In this document: piece after piece, positions 34,215 to 43,980 of the stretch | Layout: each line of letters begins with the position of its first letter | How positions within the stretch are numbered: position 1 is the first letter of the stretch | Assembly: GCA_018268915.1 (NCBI GenBank) | Contig: JAFDVQ010000009.1 | Coordinates: 62,001 to 126,000, forward strand | Direction: 5' to 3' | Length of the DNA stretch: 64,000 bases | DNA from: Acidobacteriota bacterium | GTDB lineage: Bacteria > Acidobacteriota > Terriglobia > Terriglobales > Acidobacteriaceae | Position numbers and translations under genes: made by a program | The notes under the pieces: generated by a model | The model's input: only the letters and a program-made list of their open reading frames with translations | The model's database searches: none | What the model was told of the DNA's origin: nothing

Positions 34215-35019
34215 CAGGGTCATCTCCAAAGGGAAGTTGTTGTTGACCGTTGCCGCCTTCAATTCCAAAGGCCTCCAGCACCGGCTTCAGCCGTTCTCGC
34301 GAGTTGGACAACCGGCATCCGGCTGCCACCTCCAACACCCTGCTCGACCGGTAAGCGATCGGCTCGGCGTTGCGATAGTATCGCTCAGCCAGCACGATTG
34401 CCTCAAGTTGCGCTACTGCCCTGTCAAGGATGTCGTTGATCAAAATATAGCTGTATTCCCGATAATTCTCAATTTCCTTGGCCGCTTCCGACAGCCGCCG
34501 GTACAGTTCTGCTTCATTTACATCACCTTCCGCGCGCATCCGGTTCCGCAACCGGGTTCGCAGTACTTTTGGTGTCGGCGGCAGAACAAAAATGCTTACC
34601 GCCTCCGGCATCCTCGATCGGACCTGGGCGGCTCCCTGCACATCGATATCGAGCAGCAGATCGTGCCCAACCCGGCGTGCCTCGTCGAGAGACTGCCGGG
34701 CCGTGCCGTAGTAGTGATTGCCAAAGACCTGCGCATGCTCGAGAAATTGCCCCTCCCCGACCATGCGCTCGAACTCCTCTTTGGTCGTGAAGTGGTATTC
34801 CCGCCCATTCTCTTCTGAACCACGAGGCGGACGCGTTGTCCAGGAAATCGAAAAGTCTACATCCTTTACCTGCTTGCGCAGCTCGCTCACGAGTGTGCTC
34901 TTGCCCGAACCCGACGGCGCCGAAAAAATAAAGAGAATTCCTGCCACGTACCTGTCTTCCCCCAAACTAGTTTCGTTGTTACTTGCCTCTGATCTCCGCA
35001 CTCCTGAAATGCTCGTCAA
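34204..35019 (-). CDS. gmk: Guanylate kinase
   Basis: Converts GMP to GDP with ATP. The P-loop SAPSGSGKST is at about residues 34-43. The GMP-binding region has SWTTRPPRGSEENGREYHF, and a further ERLYR-like stretch follows. From the ATG at 35019 it is 271 residues, longer than the usual ~205; the first 24 residues and the last ~45 are poorly conserved. A GTG at 34947 could be the true start. Overlaps rpoZ. Confidence 0.93.
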   Translation of the reverse strand: MTSISGVRRSEASNNETSLGEDRYVAGILFIFSAPSGSGKSTLVSELRKQVKDVDFSISWTTRPPRGSEENGREYHFTTKEEFERMVGEGQFLEHAQVFGNHYYGTARQSLDEARRVGHDLLLDIDVQGAAQVRSRMPEAVSIFVLPPTPKVLRTRLRNRMRAEGDVNEAELYRRLSEAAKEIENYREYSYILINDILDRAVAQLEAIVLAERYYRNAEPIAYRSSRVLEVAAGCRLSNSRERLKPVLEAFGIEGGNGQQQLPFGDDPDDD

Positions 35020-35100
35020 GTCAATGCATTAGCTGAAAGCTGGAGGCTGGCAGCTAACAGCCGCTACTGACCCCTGATCACTGAACCCTGACCCCTGTCC
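35020..35100. repeat. Short tandem-like sequence between yicC and gmk
   Basis: Contains GCTGGAGGCTGG and CTGACCCCTGATCACTGAAC repeated in variants (CTGACCCCTG twice). Low-complexity and non-coding. Possibly part of the intergenic repeat population; the same style appears at 59096-59150. Confidence 0.5.
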
Positions 35101-36000
35101 TTACTCAGCATTCTGCACCTGTTCCCGCGCCTTCTCGATGTCTGCCTTCATCGCCAGCCCGAGTTCTGTAATCTTCGTTCCCTTGCCGCCAACTCCGCCC
35201 GTCTTCGACAGCAGCGTGTTGGCCTCACGGTTCATCTCCTGCAGCAGAAAATCCAGCTTCTTCCCAACCTCACCGCCCGTCGTCAGCACTTCGCGAAAAT
35301 GCCCGATATGCGTATGCATCCGCTCGATCTCTTCCGAGATATCGCTGCGATCCACCAGCACTGCTACCTCTTCCAGCAGCCTCTGCCGGTTGAATTCATT
35401 CCCTGTGGCGGTCGTCAGTCGCTGCGTCAGACGCTCCTGGTATCGTTGCTCCACCTCGGGCCTCAGCGCTGAAACTCCATCCACAGTCTCCGCGAGTCGA
35501 TCCAGGCACGCGCGCAGAATGCCTTCCAGCGACTCCCCTTCCCGTCCTCGCATCACCTTCAGCTCTTCCAGCAACGGCCCAATCGCATTCACCGCACTCG
35601 CCGTCAGCGCCGCCATATCTTCTTCGCTGTTGCTGCGGCTCTCTGTCTGCAACGCGCCGGGCATCCGCAACACCGCATTCAGATCCGGGTCTCCCTTCAC
35701 CCGAAACTCCGACCGCGCCTGTCGAAATGCATCGATATATCCCGCAACTATCTCGCGGTTGTATCCCGCCCGCTGCTGCGTCGAGCGCTCTAACGAAAGC
35801 GTCAACTCCACATGCCCGCGGATCAGGCTCTCTTTCAATACTCGCCGCAACTCCATCTCCAGAGCATCCAGCCCCGCTGGCAGTCGCAATTGAATGTCGA
35901 GAAAACGATGGTTCACGCTTTTGACGCTAAGCGTATACGCGAGTTGATCGTGCACCCGCACCTGTGTGCGGGCAAATCCTGTCATCGAATAGATAGGCAT
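35101..36000 (-). CDS. yicC: YicC family endoribonuclease
   Basis: A 299-residue YicC/YloC protein starting MPIYSMTGFARTQ, with VKSVNHRFLDIQLRLP and the C-terminal DUF1732 (about 215-299, FLLQEMNREANTLLSKTG). Relatives cut small RNAs and mRNAs and are linked to stationary-phase survival. The frame is open far upstream in an ABC-exporter shadow; the chosen ATG at 36000 is one base after the exporter stop. It starts the yicC-gmk-rpoZ-coaBC cluster. Confidence 0.93.
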   Translation of the reverse strand: MPIYSMTGFARTQVRVHDQLAYTLSVKSVNHRFLDIQLRLPAGLDALEMELRRVLKESLIRGHVELTLSLERSTQQRAGYNREIVAGYIDAFRQARSEFRVKGDPDLNAVLRMPGALQTESRSNSEEDMAALTASAVNAIGPLLEELKVMRGREGESLEGILRACLDRLAETVDGVSALRPEVEQRYQERLTQRLTTATGNEFNRQRLLEEVAVLVDRSDISEEIERMHTHIGHFREVLTTGGEVGKKLDFLLQEMNREANTLLSKTGGVGGKGTKITELGLAMKADIEKAREQVQNAE

Positions 36001-36001
36001 C

Positions 36002-37906
36002 TTACTGTCCCTCTGCCTCTGCCCAGAGCGTAGGCTGCAACAGCTTTTCGAGAGCCTGCTGTTCGTTCTCCAACGAGTCTTCCTGCTCCGGCACATCCAT
36101 AAATTGCAGTTGATACAAACGCTGATAAGTCGGCGAAGTTGTAAGCAGCTCTTCATGCGGTCCGATCGCCGTAATCCGCCCGCCCTCCAGTACAGCAATA
36201 CGGTTGGCCCTGCGAATCGTTCCCAACCGGTGCGCGATAACGAGTGTCGTTCTTCCCTGCATCAAATTCGAAAGTGCTGCCTGCACCAGCGACTCGCTCT
36301 CCGCATCCAGCGCCGAAGTTGCTTCATCCAGGATCAGGATTGGCGCATCCTTCAGGATCGCCCGTGCAATTGCCAGTCGCTGTTTCTCTCCGCCGGAGAG
36401 CCGGAAACCCTTCTCGCCGATCACCGTTGCATATCCCTGCGGCATCCTCATGATGAAATCATGCGCCAGCGCCGCACGCGCCGCCTGCTCCACCAGATCG
36501 TTCTTCACGTCCGGCTGTCCGTAAGCAATGTTATTGCGCACCGTGTCGTTGAACAGGATCGTCTCCTGCGTCACCTGTGCTACCTGCCGACGAAGCGATC
36601 CCAGCGTCATCTCCCGGATATCACGTCCATCGATCAGAATCCGACCCGACGTCACGTCGAAGAACCGAGGAATCAGGTTGACCAGTGTCGATTTTCCCGC
36701 ACCGCTCGGTCCCACCAGAGCCAGCAGCTCGCCGGCACGGACATCCAGATCTACATTGTGCAGAATCTGGCTCTCTCCCTTTTCCGTCGAATACGCAAAC
36801 CCAACATCATCGAACCGGACCGAATTCGAGAATCGCGGCATCGCAGAGGCGTTCGGGCGCTCCTTCACGTCGTCCTTGGCATCGAAGAACGCGAAGATCG
36901 AAAGCGATGCGCCCATCGCCTGCTGGAAGCTATTGTAGAAATAAGCGAACTTCCGCACCGGATCGTACAGCTTGAACAGCAGGAAAATAAATGCGCCGAA
37001 AAGCCCCATGGTCATCCGGCCATGCTGAATTTCGTTCCGTCCGATAAACAGAAATAAGGCGATCGCGATCGCACCAATCGCATCCATCAACGGTGAACTG
37101 ATCGACTGAATCCGCACATTCCTGAGATTTGCGCGGAACAGTCTCTTGGCAGCACGCCGGAACCGCAGAACCTCCCAAATCTCGTTGTTGAATGCCTTGA
37201 CGATGCGATTCCCAGTCACCGTCTCGTGCAGAATGTTCTGGATCTCCGCGAGCTTGTCCTGTCCGGTCCGTGTGCGCGTGCGTACCTCTCTGCCAATCTT
37301 TCGGGCTGACGTAATCACCACGGGTATAAACAGCACCAGCGCCCAGCTAAGGTGCCCACCCAGCCGGATAACGAAAAAGATCCCCACTACAAACGTAAAG
37401 AACTGCTGCAGAAACTCGCCGATCACCGAGCTCATCGCCAGTTGCACGCGGTCCACATCGTTAATCAGCGTTGAAAGAATTGTCCCTGTCGCATGCTTGT
37501 GAAAGAAGCTCGCCGACCGTCTCAGCGTCGCCTCATAGAGATGATTCCGCAGATCTGTGATCATCCCAAACCCGGCATAATTCACCAGATACGTTCCCAC
37601 ATAATCGCAGACGCCCTTTGCAATCGTAGTCAGCACGATCGACGTCGCAACCACAACGTAGTCGTTGTGCATGTGAATGAAATGCGGAATCAGGGCTCTC
37701 AGATCGAACTGCCAGTTGCTGTGCGGCAAGCCCAAAGTGACCGGACCCTCCGGCGCCTCGGGTCGTAGAACCTGGTCGAATACCGGCTGAAGCAACAGCA
37801 CTCGAAATGTATCTAGAGCCCCCACCGCTGCCAGCAGGACTACACCCGCCACCCACTGAGCCGAGTAGGGTATGCCGTAGCGGATGAGCCTGAAGGAGCT
37901 CTTCAT
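36002..37906 (-). CDS. MsbA-like ABC exporter
   Basis: A 634-residue half-transporter: six membrane helices in the first 330 residues, then an ATPase. Start at 37906 (MKSSFRLIRY); the open frame allows a start at 37930. It has the P-loop LVGPSGAGKSTLV, the signature LSGGEKQRLAIARA and ILILDEATSALD. Subfamily B exporters of this shape flip lipid A or other lipids across the inner membrane; MsbA is the natural homolog given the Gram-negative envelope, though multidrug export cannot be excluded. yicC begins 1 base after its stop. Confidence 0.9.
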   Translation of the reverse strand: MKSSFRLIRYGIPYSAQWVAGVVLLAAVGALDTFRVLLLQPVFDQVLRPEAPEGPVTLGLPHSNWQFDLRALIPHFIHMHNDYVVVATSIVLTTIAKGVCDYVGTYLVNYAGFGMITDLRNHLYEATLRRSASFFHKHATGTILSTLINDVDRVQLAMSSVIGEFLQQFFTFVVGIFFVIRLGGHLSWALVLFIPVVITSARKIGREVRTRTRTGQDKLAEIQNILHETVTGNRIVKAFNNEIWEVLRFRRAAKRLFRANLRNVRIQSISSPLMDAIGAIAIALFLFIGRNEIQHGRMTMGLFGAFIFLLFKLYDPVRKFAYFYNSFQQAMGASLSIFAFFDAKDDVKERPNASAMPRFSNSVRFDDVGFAYSTEKGESQILHNVDLDVRAGELLALVGPSGAGKSTLVNLIPRFFDVTSGRILIDGRDIREMTLGSLRRQVAQVTQETILFNDTVRNNIAYGQPDVKNDLVEQAARAALAHDFIMRMPQGYATVIGEKGFRLSGGEKQRLAIARAILKDAPILILDEATSALDAESESLVQAALSNLMQGRTTLVIAHRLGTIRRANRIAVLEGGRITAIGPHEELLTTSPTYQRLYQLQFMDVPEQEDSLENEQQALEKLLQPTLWAEAEGQ

Positions 37907-38051
37907 GCGGCTCGAACCGCCCGTCGCCACAGGCCTGGCCAGCTATGCTCGGGATGGAAACCCATCTCAACATTGTATCCGCGACGGGGCACGCCGGCTC
38001 CGTTCGGCCAACCACATCCCGCTGGCTGGCAATCGAGTTCGAGCCCGCTGT

Positions 38052-40493
38052 CTACTCCTGCCGGAGCGCTACTATCGGATCAACATTGCTCGCTCGCCAT
38101 GCAGGTATGACCATCGCGATGAACGCCACAGCCGCCAGCACCGCCGGCACTGTCAAGAATGTCGAAGCATCCGTCGCGCTCACGTTGAACAACAGCGCGG
38201 CAATCGCTCGCGTCACCGCCAGCGCCCCTATCAAACCCGCGAAGATTCCCGCCAGCGTCAGCACCATTCCCTGCCGGACGATCAGGCGCAGAATGTTCTC
38301 GCGCCGCGCCCCCAGCGCCACCAGTATTCCGATATCGCGGGTGCTCTGCGTGACAAGAAACGACATCACGCCGTACAGCCCAACCGCGGCCAGCAACAAA
38401 GCAAATAAAGCAAAGGCACCCAGCATCGTGCTCGCGAACCGCTGGCGAGCCAGCGACTCATACAGGCGATCCTGCATGCTCCGAACTCCGTACACGACAG
38501 CCGTAGGGTCGACCGCGTGAATCTCGCTCGTCATCGCACTTGCAAGCCCCGGATTCGATGCGGCTGAACGGGCCACCAGGTACGTGCCTCGGCCGAAGTC
38601 CTGAGCCGACGGAAAATACACCGCAATCTTCCCATCTGTATCCAGACCGTATTGCTTAACCGCTCCCACCACGCCGACTATCGTGATTGGCTTTTTCGGG
38701 TCGTGCCACAGATGTTTCCCCACGGCATCGCCGCGCGGCCAGAACCGCTGCGCAAACTTCTGATCGATGATCGCCACCTGTCCCGAATCGCCATTGTCCT
38801 GATCGGAAAAGAAGCGCCCCGAGATCAAAGGAATCTCCATCGTCCGAAAATAGTTGGTGCTCGCGTCCCGTTGATCCACCTGCAGCTCTTGTCCGGGTGG
38901 AGGATGGTAGCCCTCGACGTTGATTCCTCCCCATCCCACCATGCCGGTGAGCGGCAACGCCGACACAGCGCCTTCATTCACCACGCCGGGCAGATGCGCA
39001 ATGCGAGTCTCCACTTCTCGCCAGAAGCTGGCCGTTATCTTGTCATCGCGGTATTTGGGATCGCTTACCACAACCTCCAGGCTCATCACGTTCTGCGTAG
39101 TAAATCCGGGAGGCACATTCTGCAAGCGAACAAAGCTGCGAATCAGCAATCCCGCACCGATCAGCAGAACCAGCGAGATCGCAAGCTCAGAAACCACAAG
39201 CAGAGCGCGCAGCCGATGGCGCTTCAGATAGAGTCCACTATCCGCCTGCCCGCTCCTGCCGCCCGCCTTGAGCGAAGAGTTCGGATCCAGCTTGATTGCC
39301 CGCCACACCGGCGCCAGCCCAAACAGAATCCCCGTCACGAGCGCAACACCGAACGTAAACAGCAGCACCGTCCCGTCAATTCCAATCTCATCAAGCCTGG
39401 GAATATTCCCGGGATTCATTGTGCGCACTGCCCACAGGCTTAGCCGTGCGACAACAAGACCCGCCGCCCCGCCTAGCAGCCCAAGCACGATACTCTCCGT
39501 CAGCAGTTGCCGCGCAATCCGCTGCCATCCCGCTCCAAGGGCAGTACGGATCGCCACTTCCTTCTCGCGCCCCGCCGCTCGCGCCAGCAGCAGATTCGCC
39601 ACATTCGCGCACGCAATCAGCAGCACCAGCGCCACCGACCCCAGCAACACCAGCAACGCACGGCGCACATCTCCCACCACCTGCTTTTGCAGCCCGATAA
39701 CGTCCATGCCATAGCTGGCGTCTCGCTTGTCCTTGATGCGGATTCCATTGGCGATCACATTCACATCCGCCTGAGCCTGCTCCATGCTCACGCCCGGCTT
39801 TAGACGCGCCACGATGTTGTAGTTCTCGTCGCCTCGCCTCTGTGCGGCATCAGGCCCCAGCGGCAAAGGTGTAAAGATATCCACTTTATCCATCGGGCCT
39901 TCTGACGGCATCACCTCCGCGTTCAGCATGAAGCGGCGCTCCAGCACCCCCACCACGGTGAATGTCTTTCCATTCATCGTGATGGCCTTCCCTACGATGT
40001 TCCGGTCTCCATTGAACAGGCGCTGCCAGGCTCCATAGCTCAAAATCGCCACCCCCGGCCTGCCCGGCTTGTCCTCTTCCGGCAGCAGTGTCCTACCCAG
40101 CAGGGGCTTCGCGCCCAGCATCGACAGCAGCGTCGATTGCGTGCTCAGCACATCCACACGTTCCGGCTGCTGGCCACCTGTCAGGATCCACGTGCGGCTC
40201 TGGGAAATCGCCATCTCATCGAACGAGTGATTCTGATTCTGAAGATCGACATACTGACCCGGAGACGGCCAGTCTCGCAGAATCCCGATTCCCGGCGAGT
40301 GCAGCCAGATCGCCGCAAGCCTGTCCGGATGCGGATACGGCAGCGGGCGCAGAAGCAGTGCATTCACCACGCTGAAGATCGCCGAATTAGCTCCGATCCC
40401 GATTCCGAGCGAAGCCAGAATGACCAGGGTTAATACAACATTCTTGCGCAGTACACGAAACGCATATCGCAAATCTTGCAGCAGCAGATTCAT
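38052..40493 (-). CDS. ADOP family permease (second copy)
   Basis: 813 residues, same duplicated MacB/FtsX plan as the protein at 22570. N-terminus LLLQDLRYAFRVLRKNVVLTLVILASLGIGIGANSAIFSVVNALLLRP; loops EVAIRTALGAGWQRIARQL after the first FtsX block and DIGILVALGARRENILRL after the second. The two ADOP genes lie 13 kb apart, in opposite directions. No ATPase gene is beside it. The separate position suggests each belongs to a different regulon. Function inferred by family only. Confidence 0.93.
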   Translation of the reverse strand: MNLLLQDLRYAFRVLRKNVVLTLVILASLGIGIGANSAIFSVVNALLLRPLPYPHPDRLAAIWLHSPGIGILRDWPSPGQYVDLQNQNHSFDEMAISQSRTWILTGGQQPERVDVLSTQSTLLSMLGAKPLLGRTLLPEEDKPGRPGVAILSYGAWQRLFNGDRNIVGKAITMNGKTFTVVGVLERRFMLNAEVMPSEGPMDKVDIFTPLPLGPDAAQRRGDENYNIVARLKPGVSMEQAQADVNVIANGIRIKDKRDASYGMDVIGLQKQVVGDVRRALLVLLGSVALVLLIACANVANLLLARAAGREKEVAIRTALGAGWQRIARQLLTESIVLGLLGGAAGLVVARLSLWAVRTMNPGNIPRLDEIGIDGTVLLFTFGVALVTGILFGLAPVWRAIKLDPNSSLKAGGRSGQADSGLYLKRHRLRALLVVSELAISLVLLIGAGLLIRSFVRLQNVPPGFTTQNVMSLEVVVSDPKYRDDKITASFWREVETRIAHLPGVVNEGAVSALPLTGMVGWGGINVEGYHPPPGQELQVDQRDASTNYFRTMEIPLISGRFFSDQDNGDSGQVAIIDQKFAQRFWPRGDAVGKHLWHDPKKPITIVGVVGAVKQYGLDTDGKIAVYFPSAQDFGRGTYLVARSAASNPGLASAMTSEIHAVDPTAVVYGVRSMQDRLYESLARQRFASTMLGAFALFALLLAAVGLYGVMSFLVTQSTRDIGILVALGARRENILRLIVRQGMVLTLAGIFAGLIGALAVTRAIAALLFNVSATDASTFLTVPAVLAAVAFIAMVIPAWRASNVDPIVALRQE

Positions 40494-40670
40494 CGTCCCT
40501 CTCGGTTACGTGATCATAAGCGGCGAGGAAGCCATGTATCTACAAAGGAGTGACGACCGGTGAATGCTGCCACATGCCTGTACTTACTGCGTTTCGCGTC
40601 AAAGGGGGATAAAGGAATCTCGATGACTCGGCACAACTCACAAGGAGGCTGTCTTCCTGAGCGCACGGGG

Positions 40671-40696
40671 CCCCACGCGTAGTCATAAGCGTGGGG
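40671..40696. repeat. Intergenic hairpin repeat, copy 4 (CCCCACGC type)
   Basis: CCCCACGC (40671-40678) and GCGTGGGG (40689-40696), a perfect 8-bp stem embedded in a longer stretch GTCTTCCTGAGCGC...GCGAAGGATCCGCTTCTCG (40651-40720). The 280-base gap 40494-40773 between the ADOP gene and the E1 gene contains only this and no gene. Confidence 0.5.
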
Positions 40697-40773
40697 GTGG
40701 TAAGCGAAGGATCCGCTTCTCGATCTACCAAATCAGAGAGCGCTGCGCTTAATCAGCGGCTGGCAGCACCTTC

Positions 40774-42975
40774 TCAATACGAGTGGAGTTCCGTAATCGC
40801 CTTCAGCACAGTATCAGGCTGCGGCAGGATCGCATCTTCCAGAACCGGCTGATACGCCACAAATGTATCCATCGCGCCTATCCGCTTCACCGGCGCATCC
40901 AGATCCTCGAATAACTCATCGGCAATGCGCGCGGCAATCTCCGCTCCGTAACCCCAGCTCAGCATATCCTCGTGTGCAACGATCACGCGGCTCGTCTTCC
41001 TCACCGACTCTGCAATCGTCTCCCAGTCATATGGGCTCAGGGTTCGCAGATCGATCACCTCAACCTCGATACCCTTCTCTCGACTCGCCGTCTGCGCTGC
41101 TTGCAGTGCGCGAGGCACTAAAGCACCATACGTCACCAGAGTCATCTGTGCGCCGGGACGCACGATCTTTGCCTTCCCAAACGGAATAGCAAAATTCGGC
41201 CCCGGATAGGGCGCGCGCCCGTACGACTCGCGATACAGCCTTTTGTGCTCCAGGAATAAGACCGGATCATCGCAGCGAATTGCTGTCCGCAGTAGCCCGT
41301 TCGCATCCAGCGCGTTTGACGGGAATACCACGCGCAATCCCGGAATATGCGTGAAGATGCTCTCGCCCGACTGCGAGTGATAGATCGCTCCGCCTGTAAG
41401 GTACCCGCCGATGGGCACGCGAATCACCGCCGGTGCAGCCCAGGCCCCATTCGATCTCCATCGCATCAGCGCCAGCTCATTATGAATCTGGTGAACTGCC
41501 GGCCAGATGTAATCGAAAAACTGAATTTCCACTACCGGCTTCATGCCGCGAACTGCCAGCCCCACGGCGCGGCCAACGATATTTGCCTCAGCCAGCGGGG
41601 AGTTATACACCCGCTCCGACCCGAACTCCGCCTGCAGACCCGAAGTCAGCTTGAAGACACCGCCCTTGCCCTTCACTTCCTGCAGCGCTTCTTCGCGGCT
41701 TGCATCCGCAACGTCTTCGCCATAAACCACAATCCGAGGATCACGCCGCATTTCGTCATGAAGGCAGGCGTTGATCAAATCTGCCATTGTCCTCGGCGCA
41801 GAGCCTTTCGCGCTCGCCGACTTCCCATTCGCGGAACCCGCCGCCTGCGCCTTCTCCGTTGCGAACGCTGCCCGGCTAGGATCGAGTTCCTCTGAATACA
41901 CATGTTTCGGAATGCTAGCGATCTCAGGCAGAGGAGCCGCGAGTGCGCGATCCGCGGCCTCAGCCGCTTCACGCTCCAGTTCCTTCTCCAGCGCGTTTAC
42001 CTGCTCCGTCGTCAGGATGTTCTCGCGCAGCAGCCTCATCTGCAGCTTGTGAATTGGGTCGCGCAGCGCGTCCGCTTCCCGTTCTGCAGCAGACCTGTAA
42101 AGCTTGTCGTCATCCGACAATGAGTGCGAATAGACCCGGATGCAGTGCCCATGCACGAACGCAGGTCCAAGCCCTGCCCGGCAGTGCTCCGCCGCCCGTT
42201 GAAACGCACGTAGGCTCGCTTCCGGGTCGGTCCCATCTACCTCTTCGAAATGGAAATTCGGAAAATTCGCTACCAGCCGCGAGATGTTTCCTCCCGGCGT
42301 ATTCACCTCTACCGGAACGCTGATCGCATAGCCGTTGTCCTCGACCATGAAAATCACTGGCAGCTTGCGATTCGACGCGGTGTTCAGCGCCTCCCAGAAC
42401 TCACCCTGCGACGTGGACCCTTCGCCGATGCAAGTCAGCACTACCTCATCGCCGTGGAACGTCACATCGCGATACGCCCGGTAGTCTCCTTCAAGCCTCG
42501 CCGCCGCACCTGGATGATTCGTGAAGTACCGCCCCGCCTCCGCACACCCGACCGCATGAAGCACTTGCGTTGCTGTCGAAGACGAGGTGCTCACAAGATT
42601 CAATTCGCGGCTGCTCCAGTGCGTTGGCATTTGCCGGCCGCCGCTCGCCGGATCCGTCCCTGCACCCACCGCCTGCAGAAACATGTCGGTCGGCGACACT
42701 CCAAGAGTCAGCGTCAACGCCCGGTCGCGATAGTACGGGAAAAACCAGTCATAACCCGGCTTCAGCGCCAGACCCGCAGCCACCTGAAAAGCCTCATGCC
42801 CGGCGGCGGAAATCTGAAAGAACGTCTTCTGTTGTCTCTTAAGCAGGATCTCGCGGTCATCGATACGACGGGACAGGTACATCAACCGATAGATGTGGAT
42901 CAGCTCCTCTGAGCTCAGTCGACCTGAGGCGTCGACCCCCATCGGCGCATGCGCGCTGGAAACCGCAAGTCCCAT
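40774..42975 (-). CDS. 2-oxoacid dehydrogenase E1 component, alpha and beta fused
   Basis: A 733-residue E1 with both subunits joined. Residues 20-330 are the E1-alpha half, with the TPP motif GEGSTSQGEFWEALN (184-198) ending in EDNGYAIS (212-219). A linker (370-395, alanine, lysine and serine-rich) leads to E1-beta (396-733, GEDVADASREEALQEVKGKGGVFKLTSGL, then VYNSPLAEANIVGRAVG). It makes acyl-dihydrolipoamide from branched-chain keto acids or pyruvate with thiamine diphosphate, for example in BCAA breakdown or branched fatty-acid priming. E2 and E3 genes are not in the window. Subunit fusion is known in several phyla. Confidence 0.9.
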   Translation of the reverse strand: MGLAVSSAHAPMGVDASGRLSSEELIHIYRLMYLSRRIDDREILLKRQQKTFFQISAAGHEAFQVAAGLALKPGYDWFFPYYRDRALTLTLGVSPTDMFLQAVGAGTDPASGGRQMPTHWSSRELNLVSTSSSTATQVLHAVGCAEAGRYFTNHPGAAARLEGDYRAYRDVTFHGDEVVLTCIGEGSTSQGEFWEALNTASNRKLPVIFMVEDNGYAISVPVEVNTPGGNISRLVANFPNFHFEEVDGTDPEASLRAFQRAAEHCRAGLGPAFVHGHCIRVYSHSLSDDDKLYRSAAEREADALRDPIHKLQMRLLRENILTTEQVNALEKELEREAAEAADRALAAPLPEIASIPKHVYSEELDPSRAAFATEKAQAAGSANGKSASAKGSAPRTMADLINACLHDEMRRDPRIVVYGEDVADASREEALQEVKGKGGVFKLTSGLQAEFGSERVYNSPLAEANIVGRAVGLAVRGMKPVVEIQFFDYIWPAVHQIHNELALMRWRSNGAWAAPAVIRVPIGGYLTGGAIYHSQSGESIFTHIPGLRVVFPSNALDANGLLRTAIRCDDPVLFLEHKRLYRESYGRAPYPGPNFAIPFGKAKIVRPGAQMTLVTYGALVPRALQAAQTASREKGIEVEVIDLRTLSPYDWETIAESVRKTSRVIVAHEDMLSWGYGAEIAARIADELFEDLDAPVKRIGAMDTFVAYQPVLEDAILPQPDTVLKAITELHSY

Positions 42976-43030
42976 TTTTCCACTCCAGAGTTCGGGATGC
43001 TGTGTGTCTAATTCAACCCTTTATCTATAC

Positions 43031-43052
43031 CTATCCGACCTCTATCCGACCT
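43031..43052 (-). promoter_or_regulatory. Two tandem 11-bp direct repeats upstream of the E1 gene
   Basis: CTATCCGACCT twice in direct succession (43031-43041 and 43042-43052), 56-77 bases before the E1 start. Tandem direct repeats suit cooperative binding by a regulator. I find no good -35/-10 pair, so their exact relation to the promoter is unclear. Confidence 0.35.
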
Positions 43053-43066
43053 TGATTGTAGCAACC

Positions 43067-43495
43067 CTATCGCAGGGCCGGCCCACGAGGATTTACCATC
43101 GGCACCCTGAATTCCGGACCCCCGCCAAATGATTGAGCCATCTTGGTTTTCACGTTGTGAGCCAGCTTCTCAATGGCCAGAAGTTTCTGTACCTCTTCCG
43201 GTGTCAGACCATCTGATGAATTGGATGCAACCTCGGCATCAAGTTGCCGGGCCAGCTTGACCAGCTTTTCCGTATCCGAAACCACCGCCTTATGCCGGTC
43301 GGCATTCAGAGCCTTCATGCGCTTTTCTTCCGACAATGGATCAAGATCCGGAACATCGCCGAATCCTTGCTGCGAAGGCACCCCGACGCGCGAGCCTGGT
43401 GTGCTTGAACTGAATTGCCCCCAGACCAGCCACCCCGCAAACAGGAGCGATCCTATTGTCGCGGCCGTTCTACCCCACCCCACACTCGCACGCAT
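43067..43495 (-). CDS. Small secreted helical protein, tandem family member 1
   Basis: About 142 residues starting MRASVGWGRTAATIG behind AGGGAG (7 bases away); a signal-like hydrophobic segment (SLLFAGWLVWGQ) follows. The mature part is mostly helical and ends with the family motif DTEKLVKLARQLDAEV, a 15-20-residue spacer, then VQKLLAIEKLAHNVKTKM, and a short proline-rich tail. The same motif order is found in the two upstream genes (43519, 44081) and in a decayed copy. No known domain. The E1 gene starts 91 bases after its stop. Confidence 0.75.
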   Translation of the reverse strand: MRASVGWGRTAATIGSLLFAGWLVWGQFSSSTPGSRVGVPSQQGFGDVPDLDPLSEEKRMKALNADRHKAVVSDTEKLVKLARQLDAEVASNSSDGLTPEEVQKLLAIEKLAHNVKTKMAQSFGGGPEFRVPMVNPRGPALR

Positions 43496-43518
43496 CACCT
43501 GGCTCCCTCTAAGCCATC

Positions 43519-43980
43519 TCAATCAGGGTTCACGGTCAGCTTCATCTTCTCTTTTATATCCTTCGCCAGGAGTTCAATGACGGCTGCCTCGCGCATCATC
43601 AACGGCGAGGGCCGCCCCGTCCCCATCGCATCCGTCTTGGCCTTCAGATCTCGCGCAAGAATCAACATCTTGTTCGTCTCGTCGTCGATGTACAGCTTCC
43701 GCTTGGCATTCGCCACGCTGTAATCCTTCTTTTGGGTGCTCCGCTCCGCCCGATCTTCCTTGTCTTTAGCCGACACTGGGCGCGAGAAGATCACGATGGG
43801 GCACGTAGGACACTTCGGTCCCATGTCATTTGGGGAACCGTCGCCTGTCGACTGCGCTTTAGCCAGAGCGCATGAGAGCAAAGCAAACGCGGCGAGTGCA
43901 AACGACAAATTGACTCGCCGTGTGACAATTCCGGCAGGGCCATGCCTTTCTGTCCAGCACTGCAACCAATTCATGTTCAC
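43519..43980 (-). CDS. Small secreted helical protein, tandem family member 2
   Basis: 153 residues. Hydrophobic signal segment about 23-42 (NLSFALAAFALLSCALAKAQ), a cysteine pair (KCPTC) after it and basic helical region RAERSTQKKD, NAKRKLYID; family motif DETNKMLILARDLKAK, spacer, MMREAAVIELLAKDIKEKM. It is the most divergent member. It is separated by 23 bases from the next gene, so all three can share a transcript. Confidence 0.75.
   Translation of the reverse strand: MNMNWLQCWTERHGPAGIVTRRVNLSFALAAFALLSCALAKAQSTGDGSPNDMGPKCPTCPIVIFSRPVSAKDKEDRAERSTQKKDYSVANAKRKLYIDDETNKMLILARDLKAKTDAMGTGRPSPLMMREAAVIELLAKDIKEKMKLTVNPD

Noticed and set aside
36104..37057. 317-codon plus-strand frame
   Set aside because: Opposite the ABC exporter ATPase domain, whose motifs are complete.
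43036..43070. Standard sigma-70 promoter before the E1 gene
   Set aside because: TATAGA is visible on the minus strand, but no -35-like hexamer lies 16-18 bases upstream.
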